Source of the DNA: Methanobrevibacter sp.
GTDB taxonomy: Archaea > Methanobacteriota > Methanobacteria > Methanobacteriales > Methanobacteriaceae
Assembly (NCBI RefSeq): GCF_017427765.1
Contig: NZ_JAFRSC010000027.1
Span: 1-64,000 of the forward strand
Reading direction: 5' to 3'
DNA length: 64,000 nucleotides
Of the stretch, positions 8,301-16,587 are shown in pieces. The notes under the pieces are model-generated. The model saw only the letters and a program-made list of their open reading frames with translations, had not been told where the DNA came from and did not search any database. A program made the translations under genes and the position numbers. The stretch's first letter is position 1, and each line of letters starts with the position of its first letter.

Positions 8301-8867
8301 ATGCTTCAAAGTTTAAGACCACTTTTAACAAAAATACTGAATCCTCTTGCAAAGCATTTGAATATTAATCCGAACATTGTAACTGTAATATCTCCTTTTG
8401 TCGCTGTTCTTGCAGCTTACGGGTTTGCAAACCATATGCTGATTTTGGGAACTGCCGCAATATTGATGTCAGGATTTCTGGACGTTGTAGACGGAGCAGT
8501 TGCAAGATACCATGAAAGATCATCCAAATTCGGAGCGTTTCTTGACTCAACAATGGACCGCTTTGCCGATGCGATAATCTATATCGGAATAATATTTGGA
8601 GGATACTGCGACTGGTTTGTCGGCATTCTGGCGATTCACTCTGCAATTTGCGTCAGTTATGTTAGAGCAAGAGCCGAATCACAGGGTGCGGATTGCAGTA
8701 TTGGAATAGCTGAAAGGGCTGTTCGGATGATTATCCTGATGATTGGAGCATTAATCGGATATTTCGCCGGAGACATTTACTTTACATATATAATTTACAT
8801 CCTAGTTGTACTGTCATACTTTACCGTGGCTCAAAGAATATTACACGTTTGGAGGCAATTGAAATGA
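8301..8867 (+). CDS. CDP-alcohol phosphatidyltransferase, probable archaetidylinositol-phosphate synthase
   Basis: The 188-residue integral membrane enzyme has the CDP-alcohol motif DX2DGX2ARX8GX3DX3D, seen as DVVDGAVARYHERSSKFGAF and then LDSTMDR (about residues 54-77). Several hydrophobic helices surround it. In Methanobacteriales such short enzymes make archaetidylinositol phosphate or related ether phospholipids; the exact head group is inferred. Its stop overlaps the ATG of the DUF357 gene (ATGA at 8864-8867). Confidence 0.8.
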   Translation: MLQSLRPLLTKILNPLAKHLNINPNIVTVISPFVAVLAAYGFANHMLILGTAAILMSGFLDVVDGAVARYHERSSKFGAFLDSTMDRFADAIIYIGIIFGGYCDWFVGILAIHSAICVSYVRARAESQGADCSIGIAERAVRMIILMIGALIGYFAGDIYFTYIIYILVVLSYFTVAQRILHVWRQLK

Positions 8868-9106
8868 GTGAACTTGAAAGTCCCGAAAAAATAGCAAAAG
8901 ACATTGCAAAACTTGAAAGAAACCTGAATCAGGTAGCTGACATTACCTTTGAAGGAAAGGAAAAAGAGGTATATGACAGGGCCGTTGATTACTGGAACGA
9001 TTCAAAATATTACCTTGAAAAAGGGGATATGAGGACTGCATTCGGATGTATCGAATACAGCCATGGACTTTTAGATGCTTTAAGGATGATTCATGGAATA
9101 ATCTAA
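8864..9106 (+). CDS. DUF357 family protein
   Basis: The 80-residue predicted helical protein matches DUF357, a small archaeal family of unknown function often beside a CDP-alcohol transferase. ATG 8864 is chosen because GGAGG (8851-8855) sits 8 nt upstream; a TTG nine bases earlier would overlap that site. The helical core contains WNDSKYYLEKGDMRTAFGC and SHGLLDALRMIHGII. Coupling to the lipid enzyme through ATGA suggests a related job. Confidence 0.75.
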   Translation: MSELESPEKIAKDIAKLERNLNQVADITFEGKEKEVYDRAVDYWNDSKYYLEKGDMRTAFGCIEYSHGLLDALRMIHGII

Positions 9107-10117
9107 TTGGCTCCCTCAACTCTTTTTATTTCGAGGATTAACTTATCGAAATCAGATTGATAATCCCTATCCTGAATGACTTTGAATTTGTCATATTCTT
9201 CCTTTGCAATCTTTTGGGCATCGCTGGATGAAATTTTACCTTTGCCCTCCAAAATTGGCAATAAATTTAAATTGATATAATCATCTAAAACCCTTTTCCA
9301 ATCATTCATAGACATTGGGATTTCATTTAGTGCTCTTGACTCTGCAAGAGTTAAAAAACCATCAACCAAGGAATTCAAACGTTTTAATTCCTTTTCATTT
9401 AGATAATTTTTTGATATGACAACATCACTTAATATGATTTTTCCGTTCGGATTACTCCAATTAGTTAATCCCATGTTGATTTTTTCACTATCACTTCTAT
9501 CTGCAATAATTTCAGCAGCAGTTTTGCCGCTAACTGCAAAAATTAACTTATTTTGTACTGTTGCAAAGAACTCACGAGTTACCTGAGCATCCTTATTATA
9601 ATCAAAACTGGTTGCATAGATATCAGTTATTTTTTTGATTGAATCTTCTCTCGGATGATCTGATATCACGAACTCGTTCAAGCAATTGGTTGAAATAATC
9701 AATTCCAAATCTTGAACCGTTTTTTAACAATTCATCGTCCAAAACAAAACCTTTAATGATTAATTCTTTTAATTGCTGAGTGGCCCAAATTCTGAAGTGT
9801 GTTGCATTTTTAGAGTTAACTCTATAACCTACAGAGATAATTGCGTCAAGATTGTAGAAACTAGTTCGGTATTTTTTACCATCTGATGCAGTTGTCAAAA
9901 TTTTTTTGACAACTGAATTTTCATCAAGTTCACCAGTTTTGAAAATATCTTTTAGATGATAAGAGACATTTTGTTTTGTAACACCAAACACTTCAGCCAT
10001 TGTTTTTTGAGTTGCCCAAAATGTTTCCCTTTCAGAATCGACAATGACATCCAGTGAGACTTCACCTTCATCGCCCACATACAACAAAGTTTTTTGTAGT
10101 TTTATTTCTTCACCCAT
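9103..10117 (-). pseudogene. rhuM: rhuM-family gene split by a frameshift
   Basis: Two minus-strand frames, 10117-9623 and 9708-9103, are halves of one RhuM-type protein. The first half has the N-terminal KilA/phage-repressor-like region (FWATQKTMAEVFGVTKQNVSYHL) and reaches RDIRSSERRFNQK. The second resumes with ITDIYATSFDYNKDAQVTREFFATVQNKL. The break lies in a T7/A7 homopolymer at 9630-9636: one base fewer gives a continuous 337-residue protein, the usual family length. RhuM proteins were first named from a Salmonella pathogenicity island; their function is unclear and they often travel with restriction or defence genes. Confidence 0.82.
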
Positions 10118-10202
10118 AATATCACTTTATTTCTAATTTAGAAGAATTATCTTTATTATTATATAATAATACAAAATAAATAAGTTTTTTGTTTGAAATA
10201 AA

Positions 10203-10278
10203 AGCAATATCAAGTAGTTAAAGCAATATTATGAAGCTAGAGCAATTTTATAAACTGAGAGCAACATATTAAAAAAGA
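10203..10278. repeat. Four direct repeats at exact 19-bp spacing
   Basis: AGCAA begins at 10203, 10222, 10241 and 10260, each time followed by a mostly A/T stretch (AGCAATATCA, AGCAATATTA, AGCAATTTTA, AGCAACATAT). The period is exactly 19 bp and the array lies 86 bp upstream of the broken rhuM start. The spacing suggests iteron-like protein binding sites. The rest of 10118-10360 is AT-rich with nothing else recognisable. Confidence 0.55.
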
Positions 10279-10360
10279 GGTATTTTGCTCGACACCCGCA
10301 GTAAAAAAAACATGAATGCAGAATATGAAATATTAAAAAAAAGTAAAAGTAAAATTGAAA

Positions 10361-11059
10361 TTATACATCAATTTTACTGTTTATCAAAGATTCATCACCA
10401 GCAGATATTATCTCACCGTCCAAAACTTCAATAACTCTGTCTGCAAGTTTAGCTACATCCATATCATGAGTTACAATTATTAATGTTACATTTTTATCTT
10501 TGTGCAAATCAATTAGGAGCTTAAGGATTTTGCTACTTGTCTTTGAATCTAGTGATCCTGTTGGTTCATCTGCCAATATTATTGATGGTTCATTGGCAAG
10601 TGCTCTGGCGATTGCAACTCTCTGACGTTCACCACCGGATAATTTGTTCGGAAGGATATCTGCCTTGTCCTCAAGTCCGACATCACCAAGCAGTTTCAAA
10701 GCCTTATCTTTCATCTCTCCTGAAGACATCTTTTGAGTATACATCGGAATTTCAATGTTTTCACGAACGGAAATGTTTGGAATCAGATTGTGCAGCTGGA
10801 AGATGAATCCAATTTTTTCACCTCTAAACTCATTTAACTTTTTAGAAGTTCTTAAATCATGACCTGCAACATTAATTGAACCTGAATCCGGAACATCAAG
10901 TGCACCAAGCATATTCAGCAGTGTTGATTTACCAGATCCTGACGGCCCGATAATTGATACAAATTCACCATCAGCAATTGTGAGGTTGACTCCATTTAAA
11001 GCCTTGATTTTACCGTCCTCATAGCTTTTATATAAATCTTTTATTTCTACAGCATTCAT
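10361..11059 (-). CDS. ABC transporter ATPase, MacB/LolD type
   Basis: The 232-residue nucleotide-binding domain has Walker A GPSGSGKST (about residues 38-46), Q-loop FIFQLHNLIPNIS, signature LSGGERQRVAIARAL and Walker B IILADEPTGSLDS. The FtsX/MacB-type permease is immediately upstream and the intergenic segment carries a good ribosome binding site (GAGGTGAGA). The pair probably exports a lipid or peptide, or performs mechanotransmission; no periplasmic partner gene is present. Confidence 0.88.
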   Translation of the reverse strand: MNAVEIKDLYKSYEDGKIKALNGVNLTIADGEFVSIIGPSGSGKSTLLNMLGALDVPDSGSINVAGHDLRTSKKLNEFRGEKIGFIFQLHNLIPNISVRENIEIPMYTQKMSSGEMKDKALKLLGDVGLEDKADILPNKLSGGERQRVAIARALANEPSIILADEPTGSLDSKTSSKILKLLIDLHKDKNVTLIIVTHDMDVAKLADRVIEVLDGEIISAGDESLINSKIDV

Positions 11060-11068
11060 CTTCTCACC

Positions 11069-12178
11069 TCACTCATACCTCAATGCTTCTGTCGGAGGCA
11101 ATTTCATTGCTTTGATTGCAGGATAAAGACCTCCAATGATTCCAACTACAATAGCTATTGAAAATGCCTGAATAAATATCTTAGGAGTGAACAGCGGCTC
11201 AATTCCAATTTGTGGACCTAAAAGTGTGCATGCTGCAAATCCAATTACAGAACCTATAATGGCTGAGACAATAGTAATCACTAATGATTCACCAACAATC
11301 ATGGTTAAAATTTTCTTATTTGACCATCCGACAGCCTTTAAAACTCCGATTTCACGGGTTCTCTCAAACACAGACATCAGCATTGTATTGATGATACCAA
11401 GACCCCCAACAACAATGGCAAGAAGGGATATTGCCCATGTGGATGCCTGAAGCATGTTCAGCATGTCTCCCATCTGCTGCATTTCCATTACTGATGTTAT
11501 TGTTGCAATATCATCACCGTAAAGCTCATCAATCTTATCTGCAACAGCCTGAGGGTCTTCGCCTTTCTTGACTTTAACGTAGATGTTTGATATTGAATCC
11601 TCATCATCCATCAGATCTCCAACCTTGGAAATTGATGTAAATACTCCACCAGCCATGTTCTGGTCACCGGTTTCATAAATTCCAACGATTTCAAATTCCT
11701 CACCGTCTATCTTGACGTCATCTCCTACTTTATAATCATTGTCTTCAGCATATATCTCACCAATAATTGCTTCTGAAGTATTATCTTTGAATATTCTTCC
11801 CTCTTTCATTGAAATATCTGCCAAAGTGGTTCCTTCAGGATCAATACCTATCAGAGTATTCATATAATCATCACCGACCGAAGTCAGCACGACGTAAATA
11901 GGATATGCCTCTTCAACTCCTGAAACATTTGCAATTTTTTCAGTCCAGTTTGCATCGATGGTGTTAGTCCCATAAGCTGAATCCCCGGTTTCCTTACCGG
12001 AAATTGAAAAATCAGCACCTCCCGCATGAATTGTATCTTCAAAGGTATTAACTAACCCATCTGTGATTCCACCAAGAGCAACTATCACTATAATTCCAAT
12101 TGCAATTCCTACAATCGCCAGAATTGCACTGTTCTTTCTCCTGAATGGATTTTTAAGAATAAATTTTAAAAATGACAT
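11069..12178 (-). CDS. MacB/FtsX-type ABC permease
   Basis: The permease begins at ATG 12178 (MSFLKFILKN; 369 residues) rather than 51 bp upstream, because the palindrome 12179-12194 touches this ATG. Topology is the MacB pattern: one N-terminal helix (about residues 18-40), a large extracellular MacB_PCD domain (about 45-235), then three helices in the last 140 residues with FERTREIGVLKAVGWSNKKI between them. It is in an operon with the ATPase at 10361. Confidence 0.87.
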   Translation of the reverse strand: MSFLKFILKNPFRRKNSAILAIVGIAIGIIVIVALGGITDGLVNTFEDTIHAGGADFSISGKETGDSAYGTNTIDANWTEKIANVSGVEEAYPIYVVLTSVGDDYMNTLIGIDPEGTTLADISMKEGRIFKDNTSEAIIGEIYAEDNDYKVGDDVKIDGEEFEIVGIYETGDQNMAGGVFTSISKVGDLMDDEDSISNIYVKVKKGEDPQAVADKIDELYGDDIATITSVMEMQQMGDMLNMLQASTWAISLLAIVVGGLGIINTMLMSVFERTREIGVLKAVGWSNKKILTMIVGESLVITIVSAIIGSVIGFAACTLLGPQIGIEPLFTPKIFIQAFSIAIVVGIIGGLYPAIKAMKLPPTEALRYE

Positions 12179-12194
12179 AATACTAAATAGTATT
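12179..12194. promoter_or_regulatory. Operator-like inverted repeat at ABC permease start
   Basis: AATACT (12179-12184) and AGTATT (12189-12194) are inverted around AAAT and abut the start codon of the permease gene. The position suggests a repressor site or a start-proximal hairpin. It lies between the divergent ABC operon and the DUF3781 gene. Confidence 0.4.
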
Positions 12195-12251
12195 GTAATA
12201 TATAAATAACTAATTACACCATCTACCAAGATGCAGAAAACAGGTGTTGAA

Positions 12252-12491
12252 ATGCATAAGCAGACTTTGATTGAAAATATTGATAAGATACATACGACTG
12301 AAATGGGAATTGGAAGAATTCAAAAGAACCTGGAAATTGATGTTGAACCTGTAAATTATTGTATTTCCAAATTAAAACAGGAAAATTCAACCGTTACAAA
12401 AGAAGGTAAAAATTACTATGTGAATGTCGATGACTGCATAATAACAATCAATTCAAGCAGTTTTACAATAATAACTGCCCACAAAAAATAA
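12252..12491 (+). CDS. DUF3781 family protein
   Basis: The 79-residue protein matches DUF3781, a short family of unknown function with the conserved block MHKQTLIENIDKIHTTEMG and the end YVNVDDCIITINSSSFTIIT. ATG 12252 is chosen because GGTG (12243-12246) precedes it and the family begins with this MHK; an ATG at 12231 is in frame but less likely. It is divergent from the ABC transporter. Confidence 0.72.
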   Translation: MHKQTLIENIDKIHTTEMGIGRIQKNLEIDVEPVNYCISKLKQENSTVTKEGKNYYVNVDDCIITINSSSFTIITAHKK

Positions 12492-12515
12492 TTTTAAAAA
12501 AAAAGTAAAAAAAAG

Positions 12516-12534
12516 AAGAGATAAAAAATCTCTT
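12516..12534. terminator. Bidirectional terminator between DUF3781 and fbp
   Basis: AAGAGAT (12516-12522) and ATCTCTT (12528-12534) form a 7-bp hairpin with A/T-rich flanks on both sides, just beyond two convergent stop codons. Confidence 0.6.
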
Positions 12535-12540
12535 TTAAAT

Positions 12541-13635
12541 CTAATCCATATCCTCGAATCTGGATTCTAATTTTTTCATTACACCCGGAAGTGAAGTGTA
12601 TTCCATTTCTTCGGAAGGTAACCTGTGAGGTTCGAATGGACCGTGTCTTCTGATGTAAGATGCAATTTTAGCAGCTTGTTCACGGGTTGGGTCAAATGCA
12701 GGATCATCGAATAAGTCTACAGGACCGATTAATTCACCGTTAGCTACTTGGAATCCTAAACCGATTACTCTAGGTGGTCCGTCAAATCTGATTGGATTTG
12801 CTTCTGCTTCTGAAACAGGCATCATTGGACCGTTGTGGGATCCTCTCATCCATCCACTTACCATGTGTGGGAATGCAAATGGATCTACACATTCACCGTT
12901 TGCAGGGAAACCGGATTGTGCTCTTACAATACATGCTGGGTCGTCTTTACCAACGTATTCGCCAGCCATTAAGTTTAATCTTTCAGTACTTATTGCAGCT
13001 GCGATTTCACCGTTTTTCTTCCATACTCTTTTAATTACGTATCTTCCGGTGGAACCGATTAATGCAAGCAAGTCGTACATTTCTTCAGGACAGTTTAAGA
13101 TAACTTTTTTGTGTTCGATTACATCGAATACTTCAAATTTGAATCCGTCGTGTAAGGATGGATCGATAACAAGACCTGCAGTGTTGAATGGATCTGCAAA
13201 CATTCTGAATACTGGTAAGTTGAATGCACCAGGTTCGGTTTTGTCACAGCAGAACACTAAAACAGGATCAGATGGTCTTTCTTCAAATTCCATTTCTGCT
13301 ACACCAGGACCCATACCTTTGATGTTTCCAGAGAAAGTATCAGACAATAAGTCTTGACCTGCACCGTATAATTTTAATTCACGTGCTCTTTCAGTAGCTT
13401 TCATGAATGCATCGTATGCGGTTTTGTGTACTTCTTCGTTTTCTTCCCCTTTATCGTGGGTCATGATTAAGTCTATGTCGTCTCCACAACGGGAGATATA
13501 GTAATCTTTTAAGATACCGGTTTCTAAAGCTTCGTTTAAAACTTCATCACAGATATCCATTAATTCAGGGTGTGCGACACAGTGTCCGGACACACTTCCA
13601 ATATCAGCTTTAATTACACTAACAGTAGTTTTCAT
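12541..13635 (-). CDS. fbp: Fructose-1,6-bisphosphate aldolase/phosphatase (class V)
   Basis: The 364-residue bifunctional gluconeogenic enzyme condenses triose phosphates to fructose 1,6-bisphosphate and dephosphorylates it. It shows the N-terminal metal-site block SVIKADIGSVSGHCVAHPEL, the catalytic RCGDDIDLIMTHDKGE, and KTEPGAFNLPVFRMFADPFN. The C-terminal DGPPRVIGLGFQVANGEL is typical of the family. Length is normal. The coding sequence is richer in GC than its surroundings and looks highly expressed. It is a single gene with its own AT-rich upstream region. Confidence 0.95.
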   Translation of the reverse strand: MKTTVSVIKADIGSVSGHCVAHPELMDICDEVLNEALETGILKDYYISRCGDDIDLIMTHDKGEENEEVHKTAYDAFMKATERARELKLYGAGQDLLSDTFSGNIKGMGPGVAEMEFEERPSDPVLVFCCDKTEPGAFNLPVFRMFADPFNTAGLVIDPSLHDGFKFEVFDVIEHKKVILNCPEEMYDLLALIGSTGRYVIKRVWKKNGEIAAAISTERLNLMAGEYVGKDDPACIVRAQSGFPANGECVDPFAFPHMVSGWMRGSHNGPMMPVSEAEANPIRFDGPPRVIGLGFQVANGELIGPVDLFDDPAFDPTREQAAKIASYIRRHGPFEPHRLPSEEMEYTSLPGVMKKLESRFEDMD

Positions 13636-13952
13636 TTTAATAACCTCAAAATAGTAAATTAATATTTACTAGACATTTATTATTTTTAGTTTGTATACTA
13701 TTTAATTATTGTTGTCTTAAATATCATAATACTTAAAAAAAGGATACTTTTCATGCCCCCCCCATTATTTTATAGTATTATGATTATACCAACTTTCAAT
13801 TTTTAAGGCAAAAAACTGGAAAATATTATATTACATACTTGTCATGAAGCAGACAATGAATTTGATAATGGAAACAGCATGCATTTTTCTTCATTAGCTG
13901 AAGTTTATATAACTTGGAAATGTTTAAATACTTACAGACACATAAACATTTA
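13636..13952. other. Intergenic region upstream of fbp and of the ncRNA candidate
   Basis: This AT-rich stretch has no credible coding frame. It contains a conspicuous C8 run at 13756-13763 and, at its right end, a TATA-like TTTAAATA (13923-13930) preceded by GGAAA, placed to drive the RNA candidate at about 13953. Confidence 0.5.
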
Positions 13953-14086
13953 GTGAAAGATTGGAAGGTAAAAACCTTTTAGAGGTTCAGCCTACATGTC
14001 CTTGTCGCCGCAGGTGACGACTTTCCATAATTCATTATGGTCAATTAGGTGGCTGTAGGTTCTTCATTCTTCATACACTCTTTTTA
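13953..14086 (+). ncRNA. Candidate structured non-coding RNA
   Basis: A GC-richer block stands out of AT-rich surroundings and folds on the plus strand. The outer stem AGCCTACA (13989-13996) pairs with TGTAGGTT (14054-14061). Inside are hairpin GTCGCC/GGTGAC (14004-14018, loop GCA) and hairpin CCATAA/TTATGG (14025-14040), giving a three-way junction. A 5' hairpin AAGGT/ACCTT (13965-13978) competes with AACCT/AGGTT (13973-13987), so two conformations are possible. A TATA box lies about 25 bp before 13953 and a T-rich stretch begins at 14080. I recognise no known family (not tRNA, 7S or RNase P). The 3' end overlaps the end of the convergent DUF3800 gene. Confidence 0.5.
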
Positions 14087-14663
14087 TAGTTTTGTTTTGA
14101 ATTAAATCGATGAATTCGCTATTGTCTCGTTCCACACTTTGAAAAATGGACCATGCCATTATATCAGCCATTTGCAAACCGCTGTAATGAATTGAATTGG
14201 CATGTTTAATGTCGACAGAATGATTTTTGGAATTATTCAAATTAGATGTAAACTGTTTATTAAAGTTATTGATTTCTTCTTTTTTATTTTTACATTTATC
14301 AACGATGATAGATGTGGAATTATTTATACTGATTTCTTGCGCTAATTTAGAAGCCAATGTATCATACAAAATATTGTAATCATAACTATGACGTACTTTG
14401 TAGATATTTTTCTTATCTAAAATAATACCTACTACCCTGCAATCTGTATTGTTGAGTTTCTTTAATATCTTTTTTAAGATATAATCATCTGTTGTGTATC
14501 CTTTAATTTCAGAAATATTACCTAATTGTTTCTTATAGTTCTTTCTTGTTTTTTTAATTAGATTATCTATTTCTTTAGGAGCATTAGTTATTATAGCTCC
14601 AAAAACAAAATAATCTGTCTGTTTTGCTAGTTCTCCCGACTCATCAATATAAATGTAATCCAT
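14064..14663 (-). CDS. DUF3800 protein, putative RNase H-like nuclease
   Basis: The 199-residue protein fits DUF3800: it opens with MDYIYIDESGE (metal-binding D and E), has IIVDKCKNKKEE centrally, and ends with the family block HYSGLQMADIMAWSIF. The family has an RNase H-like fold and is frequent in defence islands and mobile elements; activity has been little studied. It stands alone, with a low-GC sequence rich in Asn/Lys/Ile, suggesting an acquired gene. Confidence 0.75.
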   Translation of the reverse strand: MDYIYIDESGELAKQTDYFVFGAIITNAPKEIDNLIKKTRKNYKKQLGNISEIKGYTTDDYILKKILKKLNNTDCRVVGIILDKKNIYKVRHSYDYNILYDTLASKLAQEISINNSTSIIVDKCKNKKEEINNFNKQFTSNLNNSKNHSVDIKHANSIHYSGLQMADIMAWSIFQSVERDNSEFIDLIQNKTIKRVYEE

Positions 14664-14936
14664 ACTATCTAATTTTGATTTGATTATTTAAAAATTTTTC
14701 TCGATGGCCAGTTTGACCCAATATTGCTCTAACTTCGTTAAATTTAAATAAATCACATTTATAAACTTTTAACAATAAATTGTATCATTATCATATCTAT
14801 TTAATGCATCATATGCTGCCTGTGCCATTAACCTAAACTTACCAAATACCCCTTATTCAACACCAATATGACACCTGCCTGTTGATTTTGCCAAATACAT
14901 CTGTATGCTTCCAGAATGTTTTAATGGCATCACTGA
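14664..14936. other. Intergenic region with possible decayed coding sequence
   Basis: No intact gene is seen. On the minus strand, fragments such as a 20-odd-codon piece containing LMAQAAYDALNRYD ending at 14769, and another containing TFWKHTDVFGKINRQ in a different frame, look protein-like but are interrupted by stops. They may be relics of a deleted gene; no family is recognised. Confidence 0.3.
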
Positions 14937-15041
14937 ATAGTTATCTTGAATATATCATACTTTAAAAAAAAAGGCAAAACCTACAAGGTCAAAGTGACTT
15001 TCGCCAAAGCCACAATAAAAACAAATGTAAAAGTAAAGTAG
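14937..15041 (+). pseudogene. Possible C-terminal relic of a surface adhesin-like gene
   Basis: A plus-strand frame opened by an upstream stop reads ISYFKKKGKTYKVKVTFAKA and then TIKTNVKVK before TAG at 15039-15041. Alternating Lys/Val/Thr beta-strand composition resembles the last Ig-like repeat of Methanobrevibacter adhesin-like proteins. The strong hairpin and T8 run directly after the stop look like the terminator of a once-functional plus-strand gene. The rest of that gene is missing. Confidence 0.4.
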
Positions 15042-15071
15042 AAGAATCATCTCTTCTACTAAATTTTTTTT
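15037..15071 (+). terminator. Terminator behind adhesin-like relic
   Basis: AGTAGAAGA (15037-15045) pairs with TCTTCTACT (15052-15060) over a 6-nt loop. T8 follows at 15064-15071, running into the stop of the convergent thiI gene. Confidence 0.65.
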
Positions 15072-16224
15072 AATCTAATTTTCTAATATTTTCAAAAGCC
15101 ATTTCAACTTCTTCATCCTGGTTCATATCTTCACAGGCTTTTTTAACCCTATCCAAATCAGCACGGGTTTCAGGATATCTTGGAACTGCACTGCATCCGC
15201 CATCATCGATTTTGGATATTTCAAAGGTTCCGATTTTTTTGGCAATTTCAGTGATTTCCTCTTTATCAAGGCCAATTAATGGAGAAAGTATTGGCATTTC
15301 AACCCCATATCTTGTAGCCAATATATTGGATAGAGTCTGTGAAGCCACCTGGCCCACGCTGCTTCCGTCAACAATTGCATCGGCACCTAGTTTAATAGCC
15401 AATTTTTCGGCTATCTTATACATTCCAGATTTACATAAAACACAGGTCATCTTTTCAGGAGCCTTATTTTTGGCAACTGTAAGATATTCCCCATAATCGA
15501 TGACACGCTTCTTGATTGGTGTGCCTTTCGCATAAATATTAAGCTGATTTACTAACGCATTAAAGTTTTCAGTGACTTTCGGACCTGAAAACGGATCATT
15601 GTTACAGTGAAGAGCAACAACCTCGCAACCTCTTTTCATCATCAGATATGCAGCTACAGGAGAGTCTATTCCACTTGAAAGCAAAACTATGACTTTTCCT
15701 TGGGTTCCCAATGGCAATCCGCCAGGACCTTTAATCTTTTCATGGAAAATGAATGTGTCATCATCGCGAATTTCTACAAAAATTGTCAAATCAGGATTTG
15801 TCAGGTCAACAGGAGCTAGAACCTTATTTCTGACAACCCCACCACAGTGTGCTGCCATTTCCTGAGAGGTAAAGTCATGTGTTCCCACACGACGGCACTT
15901 AATGGCAAATTTCGTATTCTCATCCAATATGTCTTCAGCCATCAGCTCTTCAACATATTCGCCTAAGGTTTTATCAATGTCCTCATAGGTTGTTTTTGTT
16001 GAGGTTGCCGGAGAATATGAAACCACACCAAATACCCTATTAAGCTTTTCAATTCCTTCATCAAAATCAAGAGGACGAATATAAATTCTACCCTGGTTTC
16101 TATCAACATCGCATTCAAAAGTAGCTTTAATATTTTTAACTAGCTTTCTTTCAAAACGTGACCTTATTTTTGGACTTTTAAGTCCAATTTCACCATATCT
16201 TGCAATAATCAAATCATAATTCAT
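15070..16224 (-). CDS. thiI: ThiI, tRNA 4-thiouridine synthase
   Basis: The 384-residue protein has an N-terminal ferredoxin-like/THUMP region (residues 1 to about 165) that binds tRNA. The PP-loop ATPase follows with VLLSSGIDSPVAAYLMMKRG, and then the cysteine motif MTCVLCKSGMYKIAEKLA. There is no C-terminal rhodanese domain, as in many archaea, so the catalytic cysteines should lie in the PP-loop part (CVLC) as in related archaeal enzymes. It makes s4U8 in tRNA and may feed thiamine synthesis (thiC is at 48076). Single gene. Confidence 0.92.
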   Translation of the reverse strand: MNYDLIIARYGEIGLKSPKIRSRFERKLVKNIKATFECDVDRNQGRIYIRPLDFDEGIEKLNRVFGVVSYSPATSTKTTYEDIDKTLGEYVEELMAEDILDENTKFAIKCRRVGTHDFTSQEMAAHCGGVVRNKVLAPVDLTNPDLTIFVEIRDDDTFIFHEKIKGPGGLPLGTQGKVIVLLSSGIDSPVAAYLMMKRGCEVVALHCNNDPFSGPKVTENFNALVNQLNIYAKGTPIKKRVIDYGEYLTVAKNKAPEKMTCVLCKSGMYKIAEKLAIKLGADAIVDGSSVGQVASQTLSNILATRYGVEMPILSPLIGLDKEEITEIAKKIGTFEISKIDDGGCSAVPRYPETRADLDRVKKACEDMNQDEEVEMAFENIRKLD

Positions 16225-16587
16225 TTAAACATCTCTTCCAATTAAGTGCACGCTGAAAAAATAGCAATCCCTTCTACACTAGTTTTTTAAAATATAACAG
16301 CAAATATAATTTTAAAATTTAATATTAATAAAACTTTTCAATGACATGATTTTAACATGAACTACAAAAACAAAACTTTTACATACAATATTTCTGTTGC
16401 AACAATTTTACAATGTGATAACAATTTTACTAAATGACTGCAATTTATTATTAAAGTTTAAATAGTGCCCCATTCATCATAATAAATTATTTTAAAGCTT
16501 ATTTTCGAAAATATTTATATATTATGAGATTTAAAGTAATACACAACTAAAATTTCATTTTTCAAATTAATTTTTAGGAGATGTAAT
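16225..16587. other. Intergenic region with promoter of the PIN-module operon
   Basis: No coding frame is credible. Near its right end TTTATATA (16514-16521) preceded by CGAAAA is a good TATA/BRE pair on the plus strand, followed by a ribosome binding site AGGAG just before ATG 16588. The remainder is plain AT-rich DNA. Confidence 0.55.

Noticed and set aside
10118..10360. Repeats at 10203-10278 as a CRISPR array
   Set aside because: Only about 6 bp of each 19-bp unit is shared, there is no repeat-spacer alternation of normal size, and no cas genes are present.
12833..13357. Long plus-strand frame opposite fbp
   Set aside because: It is antisense to the highly conserved fbp coding sequence and arises from its codon bias.
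14664..14936. Small minus-strand gene around LMAQAAYDALNRYD
   Set aside because: The frame is broken by stops within about 25 codons and has no start with a ribosome binding site; kept only as a possible relic.
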